This document shows positions 9,612 through 20,279 of a stretch of 64,000 bases of DNA, in pieces (the first letter of the stretch is position 1; each line of letters begins with the position of its first letter). The notes under the pieces were generated by a model, which did not search any database, was not told the DNA's origin, and saw only the letters and a program-made list of their open reading frames with translations. The stretch is taken from contig CM048572.1 in NCBI GenBank assembly GCA_026413225.1, forward strand, positions 5,828,001 through 5,892,000, written 5' to 3'. The position numbers were made by a program, and so were the translations under genes. Source of the stretch: Otis tarda (Eukaryota > Chordata > Aves > Otidiformes > Otididae).

Positions 9612-11678
9612 GTCACAGCTTGCAAGTGTCTCATCCCCACCTCCTCGGTTTGTAGCGTTGCCTGATCTTACCCTGCTGGTTCGGTGATCAGCTGAGAAAC
9701 GGCCACAGAGGTCACCGCAGGGAGCTGAATCACATCAGGCCACCGGCTGATTTGAAAAGAGCAAAGCCAAAATTATCTGGGCAACAGGAGAGAGAAGTTT
9801 ACAAGCACTTTAAATACTATCAACATGTCAGGAAGCTGCAGCATTGTATTCACTTTCTAATTTGTGCCTAAGTGCTGAAAATAATTTTTCTCTTCTGATT
9901 CCCAGTGACTCAGCTTCCAAACATCACCTTCTGATCAGGTTACCTCTGTAACGTCTCTGAGAGGCTGCAGGGAAGACTGTACTGTGACCAAAAATTGCTT
10001 TTCACTAAAAAAAAAATAATACTACTCAAAATTCTCCAGGGCAAACCAGCCTTCCACATCCTCCTCCTCCTCCTGAACAGACAGAGGACCCCCAGCAAAA
10101 ATTAACCAAGCGGGTATCCTGCAGTTCCAGCTCCTGCACGAGCGTCACCCAGGCAGGTTAAGGTTCCGTGTTCAGCTGCGGGCTGACTACAGGGTTTCTC
10201 ATTCCAGCTGCCAGCAGCTACTGCTTTTGCTGGTGGCTTCTCGTGGTGACCAGCAAGCCCCCGGCGAGAAGGGGACATGCATACCTGGAGCTCTGCGGGC
10301 AGACGCTGACAGTTCATGCCATGCTCTTGTGCCCGCTCCTCACCACGGCTGCGGGCCCAATGTGCAGCAGCGCTCGGCTCTCGGGGAACTGGAAATAGGA
10401 GCCTGTAAATTATGGTTTGTTTAGTGTTCTGCTAAGAAAAAAACTAAGAAAAAAATTCTTTCCAGGATGCTAATTAAGGAGCTGAAAAATAAGCTACCCA
10501 AATGAAACAGAGCCGTGTCTAGAAATCTCACGGCAGGGCCCGCTGATAATGAATAAAGTAACGCTGTTCCTTGCACTGGGAGAACCAGCAGCCCTTCACG
10601 CGAGCGAGCCGGGCGCAGCACAAATCAGGGTTTCAGGTTATTAAGCAATTGGATTGTGCCCTTAATCTAAGCAGCCTCAGAGACATAAGTAACAAGATTG
10701 ACATGGATTAAAAATGGTTACTACTCTGCCTGCCAAGCCCGTGCTCACACACAGCGGATGGAGGTGAAGAATTTAATTTCCCTTCCTTACTCATGCTGGC
10801 TGCACGACCTCTATCGTGCACTCCTCCTTTCAAGTCAAGATAGCAATCTTTGTTTAGATGATGATAAACATTCACACAGAACTGCGGTGAGGCTTCCTCT
10901 TAAGACCAGAGCTGCTGCTGGAACTGTCAAGCCCCCTCTCAATTTCTCCTTCAGTTCCAAACACATTTCTAATGTCCTGCACCAAAACCTGAGTATTTGC
11001 AGATGACACCTGCTTCTCCTCAGCCTCAAAAACAAATGTGAAAAGGAAACACAGGACCACAGAGCTAAACTCTCAAAAATTTTCAGCTTATACTTTCACA
11101 GAGATCTCAAGTCAACTACAAGAATGCTGATAACAAGGATTGTGGGAGTTAGAAAGGGAACTCAATTCATTTTTGATTTTGTTGTCTCTGAATCTTACCC
11201 TCCCCACGCAATGGCGCTTGCCAGCCCGGTCGCCTGGCCGCTGCGTCCGAGGGGAGTCTGCATGGAACCACTTTTTAAAATTCCTCCGACTCAGAAGAAA
11301 GAAAACTCCTGCTGTGCTTGTATGAATGCATGGAGACAAAGCTCAAAAACCTCAGCAGCTTCCAACCCTCAAGGCTAGTTTTTCTGTGTACACCGGGAAA
11401 TTCTCCCTCAAGCTCACAAGACTTCTGTTTTCATTTTTTTTTTCTGGAAAACTGGCCAAATACAATCCAAGTGCAAAAAATTTCAGCTAGTGCATGGAAA
11501 AATGGATCGAAGGGATCAGTTCATACCATAGTCCTTAAACATTTCTGTAGATGGAGCGGGGATCACTCTTCCGATGAGCCACAGGCCTTTAAGTGTACAC
11601 CAAAAATCCCACAGAAAATCACCTTGAATGGGCAAACTACACTTCCAACATATTTATATAGCAAGTAGTTAGTAAAAG

Positions 11679-11697
11679 TGTACATTTTTAATGTACA
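11679..11697. repeat. Perfect 8-bp inverted repeat with 3-base loop
   Basis: TGTACATT-TTT-AATGTACA. It lies in an AU-rich, TGTA-rich stretch of the presumed ZHX3 3' UTR and would fold as a compact hairpin in the - strand transcript. Confidence 0.85.
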
Positions 11698-12767
11698 TCT
11701 TAATGCAATAAAGAATCAATGGCATATCTGAACTGTATATATGTGTACTGAAATAAACCTGCATGTACATAGACACTAGAGAGTAAATGACCTACCTGTA
11801 TTTGTTCTCTGAAGGTAACACTGCACATACACTCACTCTCGGGCCGCACGACGCCCAAATCTGCTGCCACCCAGTCACCTGTGACATTTTGGGGCGTGAA
11901 GGATTGCACCCGTGAGGGTGAACCCCTGGGGCACTGGCTGTCTTGGCAGCGCGGCCGCCCCTGCTCTCCCGGAGGAGAGATGCTGCCCGGCCGAGCCAAC
12001 GCAAAGCCAGCAGCCATCCCAGCTCGGTTATGCCTCCCACCACGGTATGGCTGGCAACAGTCCTTCTAAAAAGAAAGAAATTTAGGGAGCCTGGTGTCAC
12101 AGCAAGGTGCTTCAGGTCGAGACCACCCCTGCTAGCAGCATTTTGGGGAAGGTCTGACTGCTAAGAGATGGCTGCAGCGTGGCTGTCTGCCTCCGAGCGC
12201 ATTGCCCTGGCTCTCTTTAGGGTGTAGCTCATCTCCTTCTGAAGCAGACGCTCACGGTCGGCCGCGGGGGTTACACCACGGGCCAGGGGAGCTACGTGAG
12301 CTCGGGTGCCGGCACCTACCGCCAGGCGAGAGGAAGCCTCCTCCCTCTTGCAAAGCCCTGGCAGATCAACTCTATCCTAGGAGCTGAGAGCAAGGCGGCC
12401 TCTTAAAGAAGGGACGAAGAAAGCATTGGAAAAGCAAGGGCAATTAAAGGTAGAAATCAGACACCATCTTTGAAAGAGCTTTTTTTGTTTTTAAACCAGA
12501 TTTTTTTATAAATCTCTGGACCCGATCCTTTGGGGCTTGCTACCCACCCTTCTAATAAATATCATTTACCACCAACAATAAAGTCTCCCACATTAAAAAG
12601 CTCTCACTAAATAAAAACCTTCTACTGAAAAAGCTTGGCAGAGTTAGCTTGGCAAAAATAAGGAGCTATGACTACTCTCCATAAATATATCAGCGGATAA
12701 ACACCAAAAACTATTTAAGTTAAAGGACAATGTTGGCTCCAAAACAAACCAGGAATGAGCTGGCCAC

Positions 12768-12985
12768 GAATTAATTCAAACTAGAAATTTAAAGAAAGAT
12801 TCTAACCATTCAAAGGCAGTGAAGTTCTGGAATAGCCTTCCAAGAGCAAAAGTGAAGGCAAGACACAGAACCGATTTTGAGCTGGGATTCGATTAGTTTG
12901 TGACAGAACGGTCTGACACAGCATTTGGCTGGACTATTCGGCTCAAGAGTTTCCCTTCTAGACCTTGTTTTCCATTAGAAAAGAA
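12768..12985 (+). mobile_element. Old, degenerate CR1 LINE 3' end
   Basis: The order of motifs follows old CR1 3' ends: ttcaaactagaaatttaaag, then gttctggaatagccttccaa, then ggctggactattc followed by ctcaagagtttcccttctag. It is much more diverged than the copy at 7445, and antisense to ZHX3. The family call is from remembered consensus and needs RepeatMasker. Confidence 0.6.
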
Positions 12986-14261
12986 TATTTAAAAAAAGAT
13001 CTTCAAGTTGTTGCATCACACAGCAACCACCCAAGACAACACGGGCACATTAAAAATGTACACGTACTGGGAAGCAGGAAGGTTAACTGGGAAATTTATT
13101 TTGCTGTTTAACCAAAACTATTGCAGATGAACCGGGGGGGAAAAAAAAAAAAAGAAAAAAAAGAAAAAAATGGAAAAAGATTGGAGCAAACACTTGAAGT
13201 TACCAGCGCTGCTGCAGGAGGATCTGCCGAGTAGGGCTGCAAGAGGAAAACGTCCTGATTGCAGCAGAGCTGCTGCCTCACCGACCCCTTGGAGACAACA
13301 ATGACTTGAACACTCACAGCAACGCTGCGTATTCTCTGCGTTTGTTCTCTGAAGAACAGCTTGTTCTCGCTGAACAATGAAAAGGATTCCAGGTCAGGAT
13401 GGAAAAATTATTATGTGCTAGTTCTCAGTGATTAAAGGGAGACTTTGAGATTTAATAGCCTTCTACAGTCAGTCTCCTGGAGCACAGGGGAAAATATTAC
13501 AGCCAACAAGGGACAAATGATACCAAACTCCATCTCCTGGGCTGTCTGGGTCTGGGAACCTGCTATTTATTGGAGAGTGCGCAACGCTAAATCTAACCTC
13601 ATCCATAGGGATGAAAATCTCCCTCAACTCCCACTGGACTTTAATGCAAGACTGGCGGTTTTCTGCTCGGATACCTTTCCTTTCCTAACACACACCCCCC
13701 GCGATGTGTGCCCGCAAAGCCCTTCACTGCCAGGGCTTACGGACCAGAAAGTCGGAGAGGATATATGCAGCCATGCCAACCTTTAGAGAACAAACACCTT
13801 AACGGACAGACAAAAGAAAAAAAAAAAAAAAACCAAAAAAGGAAAAAGTACTAAAGTACTGTGCCATGACAGTCCATATCTAAGCAATGACCTTGTTTAC
13901 ACAATGTCAGATTCTTTATGCTTGTATAGGCAGCTGTAGGCATCGGTATATGGATATGAAATCTGAAAGTCTGTCCACTGGAAAGCAAACAAGAGCATCC
14001 TATTTCCTGGGTGAGCCGAGCCCCCGCCTCGGCCAGCTCTCAGCCAGCTCCTTGGCCGGGCCACCGAGAGCTCTGCACTAAGTGCCCAGTTTTCGCACGC
14101 GCGCTCCGCCGCGTGCTGTGCTCAAAGGTCTTGTTTATGGCAGTGCTTTATCACCACGTCCTGCTCCTGAGGTTTGCATCAGGCCGGCCCATGGGTTTCT
14201 TAAAGACCAAAAATTTCTTCTCAAGGGTAAGAGTGGATCCTCCGGGGCTGGTGGTTTGAGT

Positions 14262-14272
14262 TCAGTCTGTTT
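14262..14272 (-). CDS. ZHX3: ZHX3 terminal coding segment (E-T-D-stop)
   Basis: On the - strand a strong acceptor (tgttctttttcag, with cag at 14275-14273) is followed by AA ACA GAC TGA. Joined to the G left by the donor at 15398, this gives GAA ACA GAC TGA, Glu-Thr-Asp-stop. The same exon continues into the 3' UTR. Only 11 coding bases are present, so ORF callers miss it. Confidence 0.88.
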
Positions 14273-17200
14273 CTGAAAAAGAACAGAGGTGTCAGGGATG
14301 CTCCAGCTCACCGCAGGGACCGGCAACCCAAGTGGGGTGCTGGGTGGGGAGGAAGGGGTGCACGAGTGCCTCGGGATCGGCAAAATTGGGAGCCTTGATG
14401 GAGTCAGCTGCAGAGAAAGGGGGCAGAAAAACCAAAATCCTCATGGAAGGGGAGTTGGACTTTGGCTAGTGACAGGGCTAAGGCAAGACGCAGCCTGCGG
14501 CAGTTCGAAGCTGTGCACCCTTGCTGAGCAGCTCCTGCCTCTGTGCCATGAGAGGTGACGAGATTGCCTTCTCTGGGTGGCATAAAGCCACGCTTAGAGG
14601 GTGCTAGCAGAGGCATGGCCATCACCCTGGCACGGGCACAAAAGCTGGCCCACCACCCTTCCCCAAACGCTGCAATGCCTCCCCAGCCCGCTCCTGCGGC
14701 CCCAGCCGCTCCCCAGCAAAGCGCAAGGGGCAACGCACAGCCAGGCCTCCCAGCTGCAAGAGGGGCAGGGCCCCACGCAAACCCACGCTCCACCTCCTCT
14801 GCATTAGATGCAGAGGGGTAGGGTCAGCAGCTGTAAACACCAGCCTTCCATGTCCTCTCCCTCCTTGGAGCCTCCACCTTCAACACCCAAGTCTTGCCAC
14901 ACGCCCAAGGAGGGTGCTCACATCTGGGAGCTGGTGGTGGGAGAGGGGAGGAGGCTCTGGCCTGCACAGGGGACGTCTGCTGTCCAAGGCCAGCGGGAGG
15001 CATGGAAGGAGCTGGTGGCATGGGGCACAGCAGCCAGGCCCCTTCCTTCCCAAATACCCATCCCGGTCATAAATAAACCCAAGGGCCACCTTCCCCTGGG
15101 GCATGTAAAGGGATCAGACATTCCTGCTGGTTTTACTTAGGCTGCAGTGCCAGCATCCAGTGAGCAAGGTAGGCAGGGGCGGGTGGGCAGCAGCACTCAC
15201 GGCATCTCACCATCCTCATCCTCCTTCCCTCTCCCCACTCCTTCCCAGGGGTTTCCTCACCACTTCCTCCATTAAATCCCAAACAGCAAGACCAGACACT
15301 AAACCCTTCCCTAAGTTTCCCAAATGGGAAACTCTCAGTGCTCCGCGCTCACCCAAACCCTCCCGCCGAGCCAGCCCTGCCCGAGGTGGAGGCCTTACCG
15401 AGCCGTGCGGCAGGCGGAGGGCCAGGGGCGTCGGGGGTCCCAGCGCTGCCTTCCTGGCCGCCCGGCTCCCACGACTCGCTGCTCTCTGACACCTCCGAGC
15501 TGGCCTCGCACGGCCCTTTGCGGCTTCCCGCCGTCTCGCCGGCACAGGCCTCCTCGGGGACGGCGCCCCTGCTCTCCTCCTCCGCCTTCATCGCAAACCA
15601 GACCTTGAGCTGCTGGGCGCTGAGGTGGGAGCGCTCGCAGAGGCCGGGCAGGTCCTCCTCCCGCAGCCCCTTGTGCTTCTCGTAGTAGTCCTCCAGCACC
15701 TCCCGGCCTGCGGGACTGACCTCCACCAGCCCCGGGGGGAAAAACCCCCGCCTGTAGTTCTCATACCACTTCAGCTGCCCGTTCTTGTAGCCGTACCGGC
15801 TGTCCCCGAACCAGCGAATGACCTCGGCCCGCGGCAGACCTGTCTGGGAGACGATGGCGTCGTACTCCTGGTTGGTGGGCCGCTGGGTCTGCACGAACAT
15901 TTGCTTCAGGAGATGCCGCTGCTGGGCCGTTTTTTTAAAGTTCAGTTTGCTTTTCGGAGGGGTGGGTGGCCGGCTGGAGCTGCCGTCTCCTTTCTCGTTT
16001 GCACCAGCCCCTGGTAACTCGCTTTTGCCATTGGACTCAGTCACTCGCAGGTTTTTCAGGTTGATTTTGATGGGACTCACCTTCCGCTCCACTGAGTTGG
16101 GGTTGTTGCCAGAGGCATCGACCGAACCGTTTTCACCCGCAGCTCGCAGCTCATCCGAGGAGTCCTCCCCTTCCCCGCCGCCGTTTTCTGCCTCCTCCTC
16201 CTCCTGCCGAGCCGCCTCCTCCACTTTCTTATTTTCCTCTGCCACCTTCTTCTTCCTCCTCTCCGAGAACCAGCTATCGATCTCCCTCCGCGTCATCTTC
16301 GTTTCCCCCCTCAGGCGGTTCACCTCTTCCTCCGCAGGAAGAGGATTTTGGGCAAAACTGCTCTCCAGGGCCTTCAGCTGCTCCGGCGCCCGCTCTTTGT
16401 ACTTGGTCGGCGTGAAGTCGGGTGCCTGGTGCCACGACTGCCGCCGCGGTGGGTGGTGAGGGGCCGGCGCGGCCGCTGCCACCGCGGGGCTCAGCTCGGC
16501 TCCTCTGGACGAGACATCGAAAGGTATTTCAGGCAGGGAATCAAGAGCATTGTCTCCAGGGAAGACGGCCCGGCCGCCTCTCACGTTCCTGTAGTGGTAC
16601 CTCCTATCGCTGAACCACTTTCGAATCTCCTTGGTGGAAAGGCCTGTGATTTTTGTCAGTCGTTCGACTTCGGCCTGGCCAGGGAACTGGTTTCTGCAGA
16701 AGCTGCCTTTCAAGGCCGAGAGCTGCTCATGGGACTTCTTGTTTTTGTACACGTTGGGATCCAGGAAGGTCTGCGAGGAGATCGCCGGGCAGGCGGTGAG
16801 CAGCGGCTGGCCACTGCTGACCACCTTCACCCCCGACGCGCTGCTGGAGCTCACCGTGCCATGCTGCGACGCCGGCTGGGGCTTAGGGACAGAAGTCACT
16901 GCCAAGGTGAAGGAGGAGCTGGTGCCCTTCAACCCATTTGCCATGATGGGCTGTGTGACCAGCAGCCCCCCCGTTCCCTCTGGCTGCCCCACCACATGGC
17001 CCGGTAAAGTCGCTTGAATAAGATGGGGGACAGTCCCAGGATTTGCAACCAGCGGTGTGTTCAAAACTGTAATGGTGGGTTGTGGTACAGACTGAATAAC
17101 GGTGTTGAACATCTTCTTCCTGGCATCTTCGATCTCCTCCGGTGACCAGCTGATGCCCTGCTTCAGCCTCTGGGCAGTGAACCAGATCTTCAGCTGCTCT

Positions 17201-18174
17201 TCCGGGTACTTCGTCACCACGGTCAAGTAGCAAAGCTCAGCTTTTGTGGGGTAGGGGAACTTGTGGAAAGAGTTTTTGAGGAAGCTGTTGGAGTCCATGG
17301 CCGCATTGTATGTTGGAATGCTGCTCAGGGGGATCATCACCTTGGGAAGGGATTTGGATGTAGGCAGCTGCTGATGCAAAGGGGGCTGCTGCTGCAGTGA
17401 CACGAGTTGTGCAACACCCGCTTGCAGAACAGGCACGTTTCCTATGATGGAGCCATTCACTATATGAGATGATTTGGTCGAACTTGCAGTGGGCTGGCTG
17501 ACCGGCACAGATCCGTTTGGGAATGAATGCTCTCCATCTTTCACCTCTGACTCACTGCCCAACTGACTCGACACATTCTCCTTCAGTGTGTGGATTTTTT
17601 TGGCCTCAGGTTTACCTTTCATTATCTTCATGATAGGGGTTTTGGTAATGATAATTTCAGACTGGCTGTCCACCCCTTCTTCAGGGACCTCTCCTGGAGG
17701 GTCGTGGCTGCTGGCAGCCTCACAGATACTTTGCTCCACAGTTGTACGATTGTCCTGCTTAGCCACCCTCCAGACGAAGCTCGTTTCGCCGGCGTGCGAC
17801 TCCGCATTGTGCTGCGAGAGCCCTTCGTGGCTATTTGCCAAAAAGTTGCATGCAACACATGCAAACGCAGGGTCTTTGCTAAAGTCTAAGTGCTCCGAGT
17901 CCAAGTGCCCCAAGAAGTGACGAACGTCTTGAGATCCAAAGTCACAAGACTTGCAGATATAAGTGTCGCTATCAGCAATGCCGCGGTGCCCGTTCGACAA
18001 AGCTCCGTTATTACTGTTACTGGCACCAGCATCACCAGCTGCTGGCGCTTCCATGGGAGCATCTTGTTGCGTTCCTTCACGACCATCTTCTACAGTGTCC
18101 AGTTCGGTCTCCTGAAGCACCAGTGTTTTTACTGGTATCATGCAGGGAGTTGTGGATTTTCTTTTGCTAGCCAT
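14262..18174 (-). CDS. ZHX3: Zinc fingers and homeoboxes protein 3
   Basis: ZHX3 is a nuclear transcriptional repressor that dimerises with ZHX1/ZHX2 and binds NF-YA in mammals. The CDS joins 18174-15399 and 14272-14262 on the - strand, 928 residues. Approximate domains: two C2H2 zinc fingers (residues 70-130, YICKSCDF...HLDSEH and FACVACNF...HNAESH), then five homeodomains near 290-360 (KIWFTAQRLKQGISW), 485-540 (EIRKWFSDRRYHYRN), 600-660 (EIDSWFSERRKKK), 765-820 (VIRWFGDSRYGYKNG) and 840-885 (LKVWFAMKAEEE). The third is followed by an acidic stretch. The start is ATG at 18174-18172, with G at -3 and +4; the protein begins MASKRKSTTPCMIPV as in mammals. The end reads ARL then ETD after splicing, matching the mammalian LETD terminus. 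Mammalian ZHX3 is about 956 residues. ZHX1 and ZHX2 were considered, but N-terminus and neighbours fit ZHX3. Confidence 0.97.
14276..15398 (-). other. ZHX3: ZHX3 last intron
   Basis: A 1.1-kb intron with donor CTCG|gtaagg at 15398 and acceptor at 14273. It is GC-rich near the donor. The long reading frame of the main exon runs 16 codons into it (to 15349) before a stop. No other feature is seen. Confidence 0.85.
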
Positions 18175-18335
18175 CACTACAATTGATCCAGATTATTACT
18201 TTTTCTTCCACTTAAATTGAATTAAAATTTAAAAAGCACTTTTTCAAGTGCTCTGTGGTCTAGATTCCACTAAATTCATGATGTCCCAAGGAGTCGTTGT
18301 CAAGTGTCGACAAATGTTCATATTTGCCACTGAAC
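15399..18335 (-). other. ZHX3: ZHX3 main exon (almost the whole CDS plus 5' UTR end)
   Basis: One 2.9-kb exon carries 925 codons, the usual single-giant-exon structure of ZHX genes. Its acceptor on the - strand (cctctccttgtcctcag) places the 5' border at 18335, leaving 161 bases of 5' UTR, which hold a 25-codon uORF. The donor is at 15398. Confidence 0.88.
18244..18321 (-). CDS. Upstream ORF in the ZHX3 5' UTR (25 codons)
   Basis: ATG at 18321-18319 opens MNICRHLTTTPWDIMNLVES and stops at TGA (18246-18244), 69 bases before the ZHX3 ATG. It lies wholly within the main exon, so every transcript using the 18335 acceptor carries it. A second in-frame ATG occurs inside. It would be expected to lower ZHX3 translation. 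Peptide function is unknown, and coding status is inferred from position alone. Confidence 0.5.
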   Translation of the reverse strand: MNICRHLTTTPWDIMNLVESRPQST

Positions 18336-19225
18336 CTGAGGACAAGGAGAGGGAGGAGGGGTTAGTTTCCTTGGCATTAGACAAAGCACAACTGTCCTGG
18401 TATTTAACTGTTTCACTCAGTAAATAATTTTCAGCCTCTTTCACTGGAAAAAAATTAACTTGACCTTGGATTTACCCTATTTTCACACATACAATCTGTG
18501 AATTACCTGTTCAAAAAACCCCCCACACAAACAAGTCTCTTTTACAGCCCGCATCAAATTCTCATTTGAGGAGGAAAAATGCTGAAATTTCCCCTCGCTC
18601 TGCCCTACCAAGACCCATCATCGGTATTTCGGCGGGGAGAGCGGTGCCTGGGCTCCCAGCTCAGCGGCAGACAGGAGGCAACACCAGGCAGAGTCATCCT
18701 GGGAAATCCGCCTGCTTTCCATCAGAAAAATCTGACGAAAAATCAGCACGTTCCCCACAAAATGTTTCGATTTCTTCAAAATCGGCATTTTCCAGCCGTC
18801 CTGTCGGGAAGTTCCTCGCCAGCTCCCAGCACCATGCCCGTGCCAAGGGCTTCTGCCTGCGGAGACGCCGGGAGCTCTGCTGCAGGGAGCAAGGAGGCTG
18901 CAGCCAGGGCCACGTATTTTAGTCCTCCTCACTCAGCAGGATCACAAAGCATTTGAGATTCCCTCCCCACGCCATGCACACTTCCTTGCTGTTTTAACAG
19001 CATCTGCCGAGTCTTCGGCTGGAGCTGCAAGAGAAGGCAAAGCCCCAGAACTCAAAGGCACATTACACAGACGTTCCTGGCTCCCAGCCCTCCCCTCCCA
19101 CCACCTTTGCAGCTTTTGGCATTCACACAACTCGCTACACTGGGGCTCTTTCCTAAGAAAGTGCAATTTCTTTGCAACACAAGCCCGTTTTTCTGGGCTT
19201 GAGGTGGCCAGAGATCTGTCACACT

Positions 19226-19247
19226 AAAAAAAAAAAAAAAAAAAAAA
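19226..19247 (+). repeat. A22 homopolymer beside T-rich tract
   Basis: A run of 22 A, followed within 50 bases by T-rich sequence (about 19279-19318), so the two could pair. Similar long A runs occur at 25809-25828 and 43373-43391. The rest of 18336-20280 shows nothing else recognisable. Confidence 0.85.
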
Positions 19248-20279
19248 TGTTTAAAAAAGTCCTTTCCCTCCTCCTCCCTTTTTTTCCCCACCTTTTTTTT
19301 TTTTTTCCTCCTTTTTGTGAAGCTAAAGCAGTTCCCGATCTGCTCCAGCCTGTGGAAGGCCAGGGCTGGCCGGGGCATTAGCCACAACCTTATTCTGGGC
19401 CTGATGTAGCCTTGCCACCTGCACGGCGGATGCTCCGTGCCCGAGATCACGATCCGAGGGCAGCGCATCTGCCTGCTGGAGCTGGCCCCAGGAGTCACTT
19501 GCCTGGTGACAGCCCCGATGACAGGGAAGGCAGCACATCTGAGGGAGCAACGTCTCTGCCTTAACCCCTCCGTCAACCTTTTTTACAGTAACTCTGCTTT
19601 TTTTTTTTTTCCTTCTCCTTTAAACTCAGGGATAAAATGGTATTTTTCCAGATTGCAAACTCCCTTGGAAGCATATGGATGCACTGATTCATATTACAAA
19701 GGTTCTCTGCCAGATTTTCCTGGGATTTACAGTAACAGCGATGGAGCTTTATAAAAACGCTCGTAAAAACTTGAACTAAAAAAAAAAAAAAACCAAAAAC
19801 CCACCCAAAACCCAACTTACCATCCTACCAGATGACTCACAGAGGTAACTCCTATCGGTTACAACAGTTGTGCACCAGCAGCTCTCTCGTATCAGATATT
19901 CTGAGCTGATCTCACGCACTGAGAAATGCAGATCGGGCAAGCGACTTCGCGGTGCTTATGCAATACCTCCTCTGCTTATTTCTGTTGGTAGCTTTTAGAA
20001 CAGAGGAATGAAAGGTCCTAACGCAAAAAAAACCAAACCAAATAGAGGAAGTACAATTTGACCTCTCTAACTTCATCAGAATTTTTTTTTTTTTTAATTG
20101 TTCTGGAAAAAATGATGTCAGCTTTCACAGAGCAGAGCCTGGCCGGCCGACTCCGGCCTCAGCAGCTCTCAGCACCGGGTAGAAGACTGATGGGAAAACG
20201 TAACTTCCCGTTAACGTGGGCTGATCCGAGATTACAAAACAGCCCTGTAAATAGCGTTAGTCATCGCTGAACTTGGCAT

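Larger units (their letters stand above)
8490..14261 (-). other. ZHX3: Presumed long ZHX3 3' untranslated region
   Basis: No coding region is supported here on either strand. It lies directly after the ZHX3 stop codon and reads as AU-rich sequence on the - strand with T tracts, repeated TGTA words and a perfect hairpin at 11679-11697. It contains an old CR1 in antisense (12768-12985) and a 24-base A run (9588-9611). Mammalian ZHX3 transcripts are also known for long 3' ends. The extent is inferred from the polyadenylation signal. Confidence 0.55.

Noticed and set aside
15349-15398. The last 16 residues of the long ZHX3 reading frame
   Set aside because: They follow a consensus donor and do not match ZHX3; splicing to 14272 restores the family C-terminus.
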